Notes under the pieces: model-generated | The model's input: the letters and a program-made list of their open reading frames with translations, nothing else | Database searches by the model: none | What the model was told of the DNA's origin: nothing | Source: Mycobacterium sp. MBM | GTDB taxonomy: Bacteria; Actinomycetota; Actinomycetes; Mycobacteriales; Mycobacteriaceae | Direction of reading: 5' to 3' | DNA: 64,000 bases | Assembly: GCA_021648845.1 (NCBI GenBank) | Contig: JAKJHY010000016.1 | Span: 46,724-110,723, forward strand | Program-made: the position numbers and the translations under genes | In this document: one piece after another, positions 52,420 through 60,378 of the stretch | Layout: every line of letters starts with the position of its first letter | How positions within the stretch are numbered: the first letter of the stretch is position 1

Positions 52420-53244
52420 ATGCCGCTCACTCCAGCCGACGTTCACAACGTCGCATTCAGTAAGCCGCCGATCGGCAAGCGCGGCTACAACGAGGACGAG
52501 GTAGACGCCTTCCTCGACCTGGTCGAGAACGAGCTGACCAGGCTCATCGAGGAGAACGCCGACCTGCGTCAGCGGGTGTCCGAGCTCGACTCGGAGCTGG
52601 CCGGTGCGCGTTCCGGTGGCGGCATCCAGGCGACCCAGACCATCCCGCCCTACCAGGCCCCGCAGCCCGAACCGGAGCCCGAGCCGGTCCAGCCGGTGTA
52701 CGAGGCGCCCGCCGCGCCGGTGGCGCCGCCCGCTCCCGTCTCCGAGGACCACCATGTCCGGGCGGCCAAGGTGCTCAGCCTGGCCCAGGACACCGCGGAC
52801 CGTCTGACCAGCACCGCCAAGGCCGAGTCCGACAAGCTGCTCGCCGATGCGCGGGCCCAGGCCGATGCCCTTGTCAGTGAGGCCCGCAGCACGGCCGAGA
52901 CGACCGTTGCCGACGCCCGCGCCAAGGCCGATGCGCTGCTCGCCGATGCACAGAATCGTTCCGAGACCCAGCTGCGTCAGGCGCAGGAGAAGGCCGATGC
53001 GCTGCAGGCAGATGCCGAGCGCAAGCACTCCGAGATCATGGGCACCATCAACCAGCAGCGCACCGTGCTGGAAGGTCGCCTGGAACAGCTGCGCACCTTC
53101 GAGCGCGAGTACCGCACCCGCCTGAAGACCTATCTGGAGTCCCAGCTCGAAGAGCTGGGCCAGCGTGGCTCGGCGGCACCCGTCGATTCCGCAGCGGGTA
53201 ACGAGGGCGGCGGTTTCAACCAGTTCAACCGGGGTAACAACTGA
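52420..53244 (+). CDS. wag31: DivIVA homologue Wag31
   Basis: 274 aa from ATG with AAGGGGG six bases upstream. The N-terminal DivIVA domain (MPLTPADVHNVAFSKPPIGKR) binds membrane at negative curvature. A proline-rich linker (about 75-115) has Thr residues (ATQTIPPYQ) near the position of the PknA/PknB phosphosite of M. tuberculosis. A long coiled coil follows to about 245. It organises polar growth. Slightly longer than the 260 aa M. tuberculosis protein, mostly in the linker. Confidence 0.95.
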   Translation: MPLTPADVHNVAFSKPPIGKRGYNEDEVDAFLDLVENELTRLIEENADLRQRVSELDSELAGARSGGGIQATQTIPPYQAPQPEPEPEPVQPVYEAPAAPVAPPAPVSEDHHVRAAKVLSLAQDTADRLTSTAKAESDKLLADARAQADALVSEARSTAETTVADARAKADALLADAQNRSETQLRQAQEKADALQADAERKHSEIMGTINQQRTVLEGRLEQLRTFEREYRTRLKTYLESQLEELGQRGSAAPVDSAAGNEGGGFNQFNRGNN

Positions 53245-53273
53245 CGCCGACGGGCACCGGCTAAGTTCGTCTG

Positions 53274-53717
53274 ATGCTGATCATCGCGCTCGTTCTCGCT
53301 GTCATCGGGCTGACCGCCCTGGTGGCCGCCGTCGTCACCAGCAATGAGCTCGTCGCGTGGGTGTGTATCGGGGCCAGCGTGATCGGGGTGCTCCTGCTCA
53401 TCGCCGACGCGCTGCGTTCCCGGCGCGCGGGTGATGACGATGCCGATGACGCCGCCGATGCCGATGCCGATGACGGTGAAGACGAGCAGGGTGTGCAGGA
53501 CTACCCGGACGAGCCGGAGTCGCTGCCGATCGATCCCGGGCCGACGGCGCCGGAGCCGACCGAGTCCGAGCCGGTCGAGTCCGAGCCGGTCGAGTCGGAG
53601 CCGGTCGAGTCGGAGCCGCAGTCCGATGTCGCCGGAGTCACCGATGCCGAAGATGAGTCCGAGCCCGGCGGAGCGGTGCAGATCTCACCCGACCCCGAGC
53701 AGACCCCCGAGCGCTAG
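53274..53717 (+). CDS. Small membrane protein with acidic repeat tail (Rv2144c-like)
   Basis: 147 aa from ATG. Two membrane helices fill the first 45 residues. The cytoplasmic or external tail is strongly acidic (DDDADDAADADADDGEDEQ) and then has repeated SEPVE. The tail repeat comes from a 15-bp DNA repeat. Function unknown. It follows wag31 after 29 bases. Converges on the next gene with a 4-base overlap. Confidence 0.82.
   Translation: MLIIALVLAVIGLTALVAAVVTSNELVAWVCIGASVIGVLLLIADALRSRRAGDDDADDAADADADDGEDEQGVQDYPDEPESLPIDPGPTAPEPTESEPVESEPVESEPVESEPQSDVAGVTDAEDESEPGGAVQISPDPEQTPER
53553..53612 (+). repeat. Four 15-bp coding repeats
   Basis: Units start at 53553, 53568, 53583 and 53598 and read GAGCCGGTCGAGTCC or a near match. 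They encode EPVES. In-frame length change is likely between strains. Confidence 0.9.
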
Positions 53718-54361
53718 CGGCGCAGGGCCAGCAGCGCACGGACCTCGTCGTCGCCGGTTTGGGCGAAATCGGTGTAGGCCGCTCCGACGGCACGGAATCC
53801 GGGCGGGCTGCTGACACACACCAGCTCGTCGGCTTCACGTCCGATCACGCGGCACGCCTGCGGTGCGGCCACCGGCACCGCCACTACCACCCGCGCCGCA
53901 CCCGCCACCCGCACGGCCCGGATCGCGGCGAGCATGCTTGCCCCCGTGGCGATCCCGTCATCGACCAGGATCACGGTGCGATCGGACAGATCGAGGCTGT
54001 CGGTGACCCCGTAGGCCGCCGTACGCCGCCGCAGTTCCTCGCGTTCGGCTGCGATGGTGCGCCGTACCTCGTCCTCGGTGACCGCCTGGCTCTCGATCAG
54101 ATCATCGTTGCGCACCACCGTGCCGCCGGAGGCGAGCGCACCCATCGCCAACTCCGGCCAGTCCGGGACGCCCAGCTTGCGGACCAGGAACACCTCGAAG
54201 GGCAGCCCCAGTGCCGCGGCGACCTCCCAGCCGACCGGGACGCCGCCCCGCGCCAGCCCGAGAACCACCGTGCCGGTGCCGAAACGATGGACACACAACG
54301 CGCTCGCCAGCACCTGGCCGGCTTCCCGGCGGTTCGCGAAGGTGCGGACCGTTTCTCCCAT
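53714..54361 (-). CDS. Phosphoribosyltransferase-domain protein (Rv2143-like)
   Basis: 215 aa from ATG 54359-54361 (MGETVRTFANRREAG); the frame is open further but antisense to the next gene. The PRPP-binding motif VILVDDGIATGAS (about 123-135) is clear. Substrate unknown. In M. tuberculosis the corresponding Rv2143 is longer by about 130 residues as I recall, so this may be a single-domain form. Synteny with M. tuberculosis ends here. Confidence 0.85.
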   Translation of the reverse strand: MGETVRTFANRREAGQVLASALCVHRFGTGTVVLGLARGGVPVGWEVAAALGLPFEVFLVRKLGVPDWPELAMGALASGGTVVRNDDLIESQAVTEDEVRRTIAAEREELRRRTAAYGVTDSLDLSDRTVILVDDGIATGASMLAAIRAVRVAGAARVVVAVPVAAPQACRVIGREADELVCVSSPPGFRAVGAAYTDFAQTGDDEVRALLALRR

Positions 54362-54414
54362 ACCATCCGGGGTACCCCGGGGCCGGGTGTGACCAACCAA
54401 GGGCGGAGATCGAA

Positions 54415-55755
54415 ATGGGCATCGAGTTCGAGAGCATCGTCGATCATCCGATCGACGAGGTATTCGCCTGGCACACCAGGCCGGGCGCGATGCGTCGGCT
54501 GGTGCCGCCGTGGCAGCCGATGACGGTGATCGCCGAGACCGACTCGCTGGCCGACGGTCAGGCGGTGCTCGGGTTACCCGGCGGCCTGCGTTGGGTCGCG
54601 CAACACGAACCCTCGGAATACGACCCTCCGCACCGGTTTGTCGACACGCTGGCCTCCGACGGACCGGCGTCCTGGCCCGCACGGGTGATCGGAACCTGGC
54701 GGCACACCCACGAGTACACCGAAGCCGGCACCGGGACCCGGGTGTATGACCGGGTCGACGCGATCGTGCCGGCGGCGGCCCTGCGGCCGATGTTCGTCTA
54801 CCGGCACACCCAGCTGGCCGAGGATCTGTCGGCGCACCGTGCGGCCGGTCTGGCGCCGATGGTGATCGCCGTGACCGGCGCCAGCGGGCTGGTCGGCGAC
54901 GCGTTGACCGCGTTCCTGAGCACCGGCGGGCATCGTGTCATCCGGCTGGTGCGGGCGACCCCGACGGGATCCGATGAGCGTCACTGGGATCCGGACGACC
55001 CGGCGCCGGACCTGCTCGCGGGCGTGGACGCCGTGGTGCACCTTGCGGGGGCGTCCATCGCGGGACGCTTCACCGACGCGCACCGGGCCGCGATCAGGGA
55101 CAGCCGGATCGGCCCCACCCGCAAGCTCGCCGAGGTCGCCGCCCGTGTCGATGACGGACCCACGATCTTCGTGAGCGCTTCGGCCGTCGGCTATTACGGT
55201 TACCAGCGCGGTGACTCGTTGCTCACCGAGGATGCGGTGCGGGGTGAGGGTTTCCTCGCCGATGTGGTCGCCGACTGGGAAGCGGCCACCGAGCCCGCCG
55301 CGGCCGCCGGTCTGCGTGTCGTGAATGTGCGGACCGGTGTCGTGCAATCTGCCCGCGGCGGCACCCTGCGATTGCTACGCCCACTGTTCGCCGCGGGGCT
55401 CGGTGGCCGGTTGGGCAGCGGCACCCAGTGGCTGTCCTGGATCGGGATCGATGATCTGCTCGACATTTACCACCGGGCGCTCTACGACGATCGCCTCCGA
55501 GGGCCGGTCAATGCCGTCGCTCCGGAACCGGTGCGCAATATCGACTACACCGCCGCGCTGGGCGGGGTGCTGCACCGGCCGACATTCCTGCCGGTGCCGT
55601 CGTTCGGTCCGAAGCTATTGTTGGGTGCGCAGGGGGCGCAGGAACTTGCCGAGGCCGATCAGCGGGTGGTGCCGGCCAAGCTGGCCGGGGTGGGCCACAC
55701 GTTCCGTCGCCCGGTCATCGGCGCGGCCCTCGCTCACGAACTGGGGCACGGTTGA
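54415..55755 (+). CDS. SRPBCC domain fused to TIGR01777-type NAD(P)-dependent epimerase
   Basis: 446 aa from ATG. Residues 1-140 form an SRPBCC domain (MGIEFESIVDHPIDEVFAWH...). Residues about 149-446 are an extended SDR of the TIGR01777 family: Rossmann VTGASGLVGDAL (154-165), VDAVVHLAGASIAGRF, SASAVGYYG, and the C-terminal region RRPVIGAAL. The fusion suggests that the SRPBCC part holds the lipid or isoprenoid-like substrate. The substrate is unknown. It is divergent from the phosphoribosyltransferase gene and its 3' end overlaps the amidotransferase gene by 22 bases. Confidence 0.85.
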   Translation: MGIEFESIVDHPIDEVFAWHTRPGAMRRLVPPWQPMTVIAETDSLADGQAVLGLPGGLRWVAQHEPSEYDPPHRFVDTLASDGPASWPARVIGTWRHTHEYTEAGTGTRVYDRVDAIVPAAALRPMFVYRHTQLAEDLSAHRAAGLAPMVIAVTGASGLVGDALTAFLSTGGHRVIRLVRATPTGSDERHWDPDDPAPDLLAGVDAVVHLAGASIAGRFTDAHRAAIRDSRIGPTRKLAEVAARVDDGPTIFVSASAVGYYGYQRGDSLLTEDAVRGEGFLADVVADWEAATEPAAAAGLRVVNVRTGVVQSARGGTLRLLRPLFAAGLGGRLGSGTQWLSWIGIDDLLDIYHRALYDDRLRGPVNAVAPEPVRNIDYTAALGGVLHRPTFLPVPSFGPKLLLGAQGAQELAEADQRVVPAKLAGVGHTFRRPVIGAALAHELGHG

Positions 55756-56462
55756 CGCGCGGTGTGGGTGAGGAAGCCCTGAACCAGCAGGCGGATACGG
55801 CGGGCCGCATCATCGTGTAGTTCCGCTGTGCGGGAACGTAATTGGTCGTGAGTGCGGCCAGCCAGCTCGGCCTCACTGGCGTCACGGTCGTCCTCGAGCC
55901 AGAGTTCGAGCAGGGCCGGGTCCAGTTCGGGATGGAACTGCAGCGCCAGGGTCCGGCCCAGCGTGAACGCCTGCGACGTGGTGGCGGAACGGCAGATCTC
56001 CTGCGCGCCAGGCGGAACCGTCCAGCGGTCGAAATGCCATTCGAACCACGGTCCCGCCGGTATCACCTCCTCGCGGTCGGATTCGAGGTCATACCAGCCG
56101 ATCTCGGGGGTATCGGAACGCGACACGCTGCCGCCGAAGGCCTGCGCCAGCAGCTGACCACCGAAACACACGCCGAGGGTGGGTACACCGGCGGCCGCGG
56201 CGTTCTGGACGAGTTCCGTCTCCGCACCGACCCAGGCGGACCGCAGCGCGTCGTCGTACACCGGCCAGCGCGCGCCCAGCGGAACGATGACATCGAAGGC
56301 GGTGGGGTCGGGGAAGGCGACGGTGACGGCAGGGTCGGCGGTGCGCGATGGGGGAACCACCTCGAAGGTGTGCACGTCGTAGCCGGCGTCGACGAACGCC
56401 TCGCCGAGCATCGCCTCGGTGGCGATGGGGTCGTTGTAGAGGAAGAGAACGGTGGGTGCCAC
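55734..56462 (-). CDS. Class I glutamine amidotransferase-like protein
   Basis: 242 aa. Triad: Cys99 (GVCFGGQ), His177 and Glu179 (QFHPEL). It is a stand-alone GATase1 domain with no synthase fused. Such proteins may act on gamma-glutamyl compounds or serve a separate synthase; none is adjacent. The usual oxyanion region G-G-P near residue 63 reads LGARWPVYD, so glutaminase activity needs testing. Confidence 0.83.
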   Translation of the reverse strand: MAPTVLFLYNDPIATEAMLGEAFVDAGYDVHTFEVVPPSRTADPAVTVAFPDPTAFDVIVPLGARWPVYDDALRSAWVGAETELVQNAAAAGVPTLGVCFGGQLLAQAFGGSVSRSDTPEIGWYDLESDREEVIPAGPWFEWHFDRWTVPPGAQEICRSATTSQAFTLGRTLALQFHPELDPALLELWLEDDRDASEAELAGRTHDQLRSRTAELHDDAARRIRLLVQGFLTHTARQPCPSS

Positions 56463-56506
56463 CGGACAAATCTACTTGGCAGCGGACGGCGGAGGCCGAC
56501 GGATGG

Positions 56507-57172
56507 TCAGCGCGCGCTGCGGTAGCGCCGTTCCGGCCGGCCCGCTCCGTATTGCAGGCGCAGTTCCAGAATTCCGGCGCTCAGGTAGTGCTCCAGGTAG
56601 CGCCGGGCGCTGACCCGCGAGATCCCGACCAGGTCGGCGCATTCGGCGGCGGATACCTCGTCGGCCCGGCGCACGGCGTCGAGCACCAACTCCCCGGTCT
56701 CGTTGCCGAGCCCCTTGGGTAGTGGGTCGGTGCGGGTCGTGCGCGCACCGCCGAACAGCGAGTCGATCAGCGACTGGTCGACACCGGCGTCGGAATGCAG
56801 GGCTTCCTCGCGCGCGGCGAAGGCCTCGAGCTTCGCGGTGAACTGGTCGAACTCGAAGGGTTTGATCAGGTAGTCGGCCGCACCGCCGTCCAGCGCACCG
56901 GCCACGGTGTCGAGCTCGCGGGCCGCGGTGATCATGATGACACCCACCCGGTCGCCGTCGGATCGAAGGCGTTGCAGGACGTCCAGCCCGGTCATATCGG
57001 GCAGGTACACGTCCAGCAGGATCAGGTCCGGTCGCAGCTCGGCCGCCATGCTCAGCGCCTCGGCGCCCGTGCGGGCGACCCCGACCGCACGGAACTCCGG
57101 CAGCCTGTCGACGAACCTGCGGTGGATATCGGCGACCATGAAGTCGTCGTCGACGACAAGGACGTCACGCAT
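56507..57172 (-). CDS. Response regulator, CitB/DcuR type
   Basis: 221 aa from ATG (MRDVLVVDDDF). The receiver domain has Asp8-10 and phospho-acceptor Asp54 (LLDVYLPDM), with Lys104 (YLIKPF). The C-terminal part has a winged helix (AAECADLVGISRVSARRYLEHYL), as in CitB and DctR. The sensor stop overlaps its start by 8 bases. It probably controls the divergent tct operon. Confidence 0.9.
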   Translation of the reverse strand: MRDVLVVDDDFMVADIHRRFVDRLPEFRAVGVARTGAEALSMAAELRPDLILLDVYLPDMTGLDVLQRLRSDGDRVGVIMITAARELDTVAGALDGGAADYLIKPFEFDQFTAKLEAFAAREEALHSDAGVDQSLIDSLFGGARTTRTDPLPKGLGNETGELVLDAVRRADEVSAAECADLVGISRVSARRYLEHYLSAGILELRLQYGAGRPERRYRSAR

Positions 57173-58829
57173 CGCTGGATCCTCCCACCACGGCCGGCCG
57201 GGCAGGGTTGCCGACCCGGGGAAGCCGAACCTCGAACACCGCGCCGCCGGTGGCTCCGTCGCGGACGGTGACATGCCCGCCGAGTTGGGCACTGACCAGC
57301 CGTACCAGCGCCAGCCCGATACCGCGGCCACCGGGCACATCCGGTTTGGAGGTGACGCCCCGGGCGAAGATGGCCTCCCGCAGCGGCTCGGGGACACCCG
57401 CACCGGAGTCGGCGACGGCGATGGTCAACCCGTCGGTGTCATCGATGCCCACCGTGACCCGTTTGGCCGCGGTGCCCTCGGAGACGTCCACCGCGTTGTC
57501 CACCAGATTGCCGAGGATCGTGATGACGTCGGTGGCTAGCACCGGGTCCAGGGCGCTCAGGTGCGTGTCGTCGTCGATCACCAGCGTGACGCCGCTCTCG
57601 GCGGCCAGGGTGGTCTTGGCGATCAGCAGCGCGGCCACCGCCGGGTCCGAGATGCGCCGGGTCACCGCATCGCTGATCTCGGCACGCCGCCGGGTCAACG
57701 TGCCGACCAGGTCGCGCACCGCGTCGAACTCACCCAGCTGGACCAGCCCTGAAATGGTGTGCAGTTGGTTGGCGAATTCGTGGGTCTGGGCGCGCAGCGT
57801 GTCGGTGACGCTCTTGTGCGAGGACAGCTGTCCCTGCATGGAGGCCAGTTCGGTGCTGTCACGCATCGTGGTGACGGTGCCGATGCGCTCTCCGCCGGTA
57901 CTGGCGGCCCGCCGATTGAGTGCGAGAACCTTCGTCCGGGTGGTGATCACGACATCGCGACCGTCATCGCCGGACAGCAGGAAGGCCACCACCGACGGAT
58001 CGATCCCGATCGCGTCGACACGCTTGCCGACCACCTCGGCACCGACACCGAGCAGGTCTTGCGCGCTGTCGTTGAGCAGTGTGACGACACCGTCGTTGTT
58101 CACCGCCACCACACCTTCACCGATGCTGTGCAGCAGCGCCTCCCGATGGTCGGCCAGGCCGGCGATCTCGGCCACCTCAAGTCCGCGAGTGTGACGTTTG
58201 ATGCGCCGGGAGAGCAGCCACGATGTCGCCATGCCCAGCGCCGCGCCCAAGCCCAGATAGACCACCAGCCGTTCTCCGGCGCCGCTGAGCAGCTGCCACG
58301 CCGAGGGGTAGGGCTCGCTCACCGATGCCACCGCGAGCACGTCCCCGTCGGTGGACAGGATGGGCACCTGGCCGACGAGCGAGTGTGATCCGTCGATGTC
58401 GAGATCGCCGGACCAGGCCCGTCCCTGCAGCACTCGACTGTCGCCGAATCCGGCGATGTCGTTGATCCGGGACGGCTCCGAGGATGCGCTCACGCGGCCG
58501 TCGGGTGACTGGATCTCCACCAGCCGAGCACCGGAGAGCGCGACGGCGCGGTCCACTTCCGGTGCGAGCAGGTTCGCCGCGAACGGGTCGGCGAACCGAT
58601 CCCGCACGATCGGGGTGGAGGCGAGGTTCTCGGCGACCGTGATCATCCGCTGGCCCCGTACGTCGCGGAACTCGCGGGAAGACTGCAGCACCGACACCAC
58701 GGCCACCGCGCCGAGCACGACCGCCACCACCAGCAGTTGGAAGACCAGAAATTGGCCGGCAAGGCTGCGCGCCGTCAGTTTCTTAATGACCACAACTTCC
58801 TTTACGTCCGCAACAGTGACCTGAGTCAC
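57165..58829 (-). CDS. Sensor histidine kinase, CitA/DcuS type
   Basis: 554 aa from the GTG at 58829. A second GTG at 58793 with AAAGGAAG just upstream (542 aa) is perhaps the true start, as it leaves a palindrome outside the gene. Membrane helices at about 28-49 and 187-207 flank an extracytoplasmic PAS-like sensor for small carboxylates. A cytoplasmic PAS domain (about 228-320) follows, then the phospho-His350 in QTHEFANQLHTISGL and an HATPase domain (NLVDNAVD, GGRGIGLALV). The target system is probably tctCBA. Confidence 0.9.
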   Translation of the reverse strand: MTQVTVADVKEVVVIKKLTARSLAGQFLVFQLLVVAVVLGAVAVVSVLQSSREFRDVRGQRMITVAENLASTPIVRDRFADPFAANLLAPEVDRAVALSGARLVEIQSPDGRVSASSEPSRINDIAGFGDSRVLQGRAWSGDLDIDGSHSLVGQVPILSTDGDVLAVASVSEPYPSAWQLLSGAGERLVVYLGLGAALGMATSWLLSRRIKRHTRGLEVAEIAGLADHREALLHSIGEGVVAVNNDGVVTLLNDSAQDLLGVGAEVVGKRVDAIGIDPSVVAFLLSGDDGRDVVITTRTKVLALNRRAASTGGERIGTVTTMRDSTELASMQGQLSSHKSVTDTLRAQTHEFANQLHTISGLVQLGEFDAVRDLVGTLTRRRAEISDAVTRRISDPAVAALLIAKTTLAAESGVTLVIDDDTHLSALDPVLATDVITILGNLVDNAVDVSEGTAAKRVTVGIDDTDGLTIAVADSGAGVPEPLREAIFARGVTSKPDVPGGRGIGLALVRLVSAQLGGHVTVRDGATGGAVFEVRLPRVGNPARPAVVGGSSDA

Positions 58830-58865
58830 TACAGGCCACAGTATTCCTTGAGCATCACAGTGACC
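58813..58865. promoter_or_regulatory. Candidate operator between the two-component genes and tctC
   Basis: AGTGACctgaGTCACT is a perfect palindrome at 58815-58830. A 9-base direct repeat ACAGTGACC occurs at 58813-58821 and again at 58857-58865, 44 bases apart, or about four helical turns. It lies before tctC and at the head of the kinase gene. A response-regulator binding site is inferred. Confidence 0.45.
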
Positions 58866-58879
58866 GATAGGGATGGACG

Positions 58880-59866
58880 GTGTCGACCATGCGACGACTC
58901 ATGAGGGGGCTGGCGGCCATGCTGCTGGTCGCCATGGCCGTGACGGGTTGCGGGGTGACCCGCGGTGAGGACCCGTCGGGCCTGCACCGGTTACGGATGA
59001 TGGTGCCCAACAGCCCAGGTGGGGGCTATGACCTGACCGCCCGCACCGCGGTCAAGATCATGGAGGACGACGACATCACCGGTCGCGTCGAGGTGTTCAA
59101 CGTCATCGGCGCCGGCGGTACCGTCGCGATGGCCCGCCTGATGAACGAGCGTGGCAACGGTGACTTGATGATGATGATGGGCCTCGGCGTGGTCGGGGCG
59201 GTGTTCACCAACGGTTCGACCGCCCGCGCCTCGGACGCCACCGCGCTGGCCAAGATGGTCGAGGAGCAAGAGGGCATCCTGGTGCCCGCCGACTCTCCGT
59301 TTCAGACGGTGCAGGATTTCGTCGACGCATGGAAGGCCGACCCGGCCAAGGTCACCGTCGGCGGGGGATCGAACCCCGGTGGTCCGGACCACCTGTTCCC
59401 GATGGAGACCGCGAAGGCGGTCGGCCTGGACCCGACCAAGGTCAACTTCATCTCCTATGACGGCGGCGGCGATCTGCTGACCGCGTTGCTCGGCAACAAG
59501 ATCGCGGCAGGGACGTCGGGTCTGGGTGAGTACGTCGACCAGATCGAGGCCGGCCAGGTGCGGGTGCTCGCGGTGTCCGGGGATGAGCGGGTCGAGGGTG
59601 TCGATGCGCCGACGCTGAAGGAGGCGGGCATCGACCTGACCTTCACCAACTGGCGCGGAATCCTCGCTCCGCCTGGCATTTCCGACGAGGACCGGGCGGC
59701 CATGGTCAAGATCCTCGAAGAGTTGCACGCAACCGACGCATGGAAGGAGGCGCTGGTGAAGAACGGATGGACGGATGCCTTCATGACCGGCCCCGCATTC
59801 GAGGAGTTCCTCGACGCACAGGATCGTCGGGTCGAGACGACGCTGACAGATCTGGGGCTGGTGTGA
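58880..59866 (+). CDS. tctC: Tripartite tricarboxylate transporter substrate-binding lipoprotein
   Basis: 328 aa from GTG; ATG nine bases on is an alternative. The signal peptide ends in a lipobox VTGC (Cys24). TctC-type fold: VPNSPGGGYDLTARTAVKIM near residue 42, and VTVGGGSNPGGPDHLFP near 157. It captures a carboxylate, probably citrate or a relative, and delivers it to TctAB. The ligand cannot be read from sequence. Confidence 0.92.
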   Translation: MSTMRRLMRGLAAMLLVAMAVTGCGVTRGEDPSGLHRLRMMVPNSPGGGYDLTARTAVKIMEDDDITGRVEVFNVIGAGGTVAMARLMNERGNGDLMMMMGLGVVGAVFTNGSTARASDATALAKMVEEQEGILVPADSPFQTVQDFVDAWKADPAKVTVGGGSNPGGPDHLFPMETAKAVGLDPTKVNFISYDGGGDLLTALLGNKIAAGTSGLGEYVDQIEAGQVRVLAVSGDERVEGVDAPTLKEAGIDLTFTNWRGILAPPGISDEDRAAMVKILEELHATDAWKEALVKNGWTDAFMTGPAFEEFLDAQDRRVETTLTDLGLV

Positions 59867-60378
59867 GTACCGAACTGGACGCGGCCGAGAAGACCCGGCC
59901 CGACTATGCGCAGTACGTCGTCTGTGCGGTGATGGTCGCCGTCGGCGCCTACCTGCTCTACGACGCGTTGACCATGCCGGGCGGGTATGCCGAGGTGGAT
60001 CCCGTTGGGCCACGGTTCTTCCCGATCGTCATCGGGTCGGGCCTGCTGGCGATGGCCGTCGTGCTGGCGATCGCGATCCCGCGGGGCCTCAGGGGCGAGG
60101 CGGATGCCGGTGAGGACATCGACCCGGATATGCCCAGCGACTGGCGCACCGTCGGACTGCTGGTGGGTCTGTTCGTGATGCTCATCGTGGCGGTGACCCC
60201 ACTCGGGTGGGTGGTGACCAGTGCGCTGTTCTTCGCCGGCTGCGCCACGGTGCTGGGCAGCAGGCATTACCTGCGCAACATCGCGATCGGCGTGGTATTG
60301 GCGCTGGCCAGCTTCTACGCGTTCTACTCCGGGCTCGGAATCCCGCTGCCCGCAGGCATCTTGGATGGGATTCTGTAG
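59863..60378 (+). CDS. tctB: Tripartite tricarboxylate transporter small membrane subunit
   Basis: 171 aa from the GTG overlapping the tctC stop (GTGA). The ATG-started longer frame is inside tctC. Four membrane helices are seen (about 16-36, 51-71, 97-121, 130-160). TctB subunits have no sequence motif beyond this plan; the position between tctC and tctA decides the call. tctA starts on the base after the stop. Confidence 0.9.
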   Translation: MSTELDAAEKTRPDYAQYVVCAVMVAVGAYLLYDALTMPGGYAEVDPVGPRFFPIVIGSGLLAMAVVLAIAIPRGLRGEADAGEDIDPDMPSDWRTVGLLVGLFVMLIVAVTPLGWVVTSALFFAGCATVLGSRHYLRNIAIGVVLALASFYAFYSGLGIPLPAGILDGIL

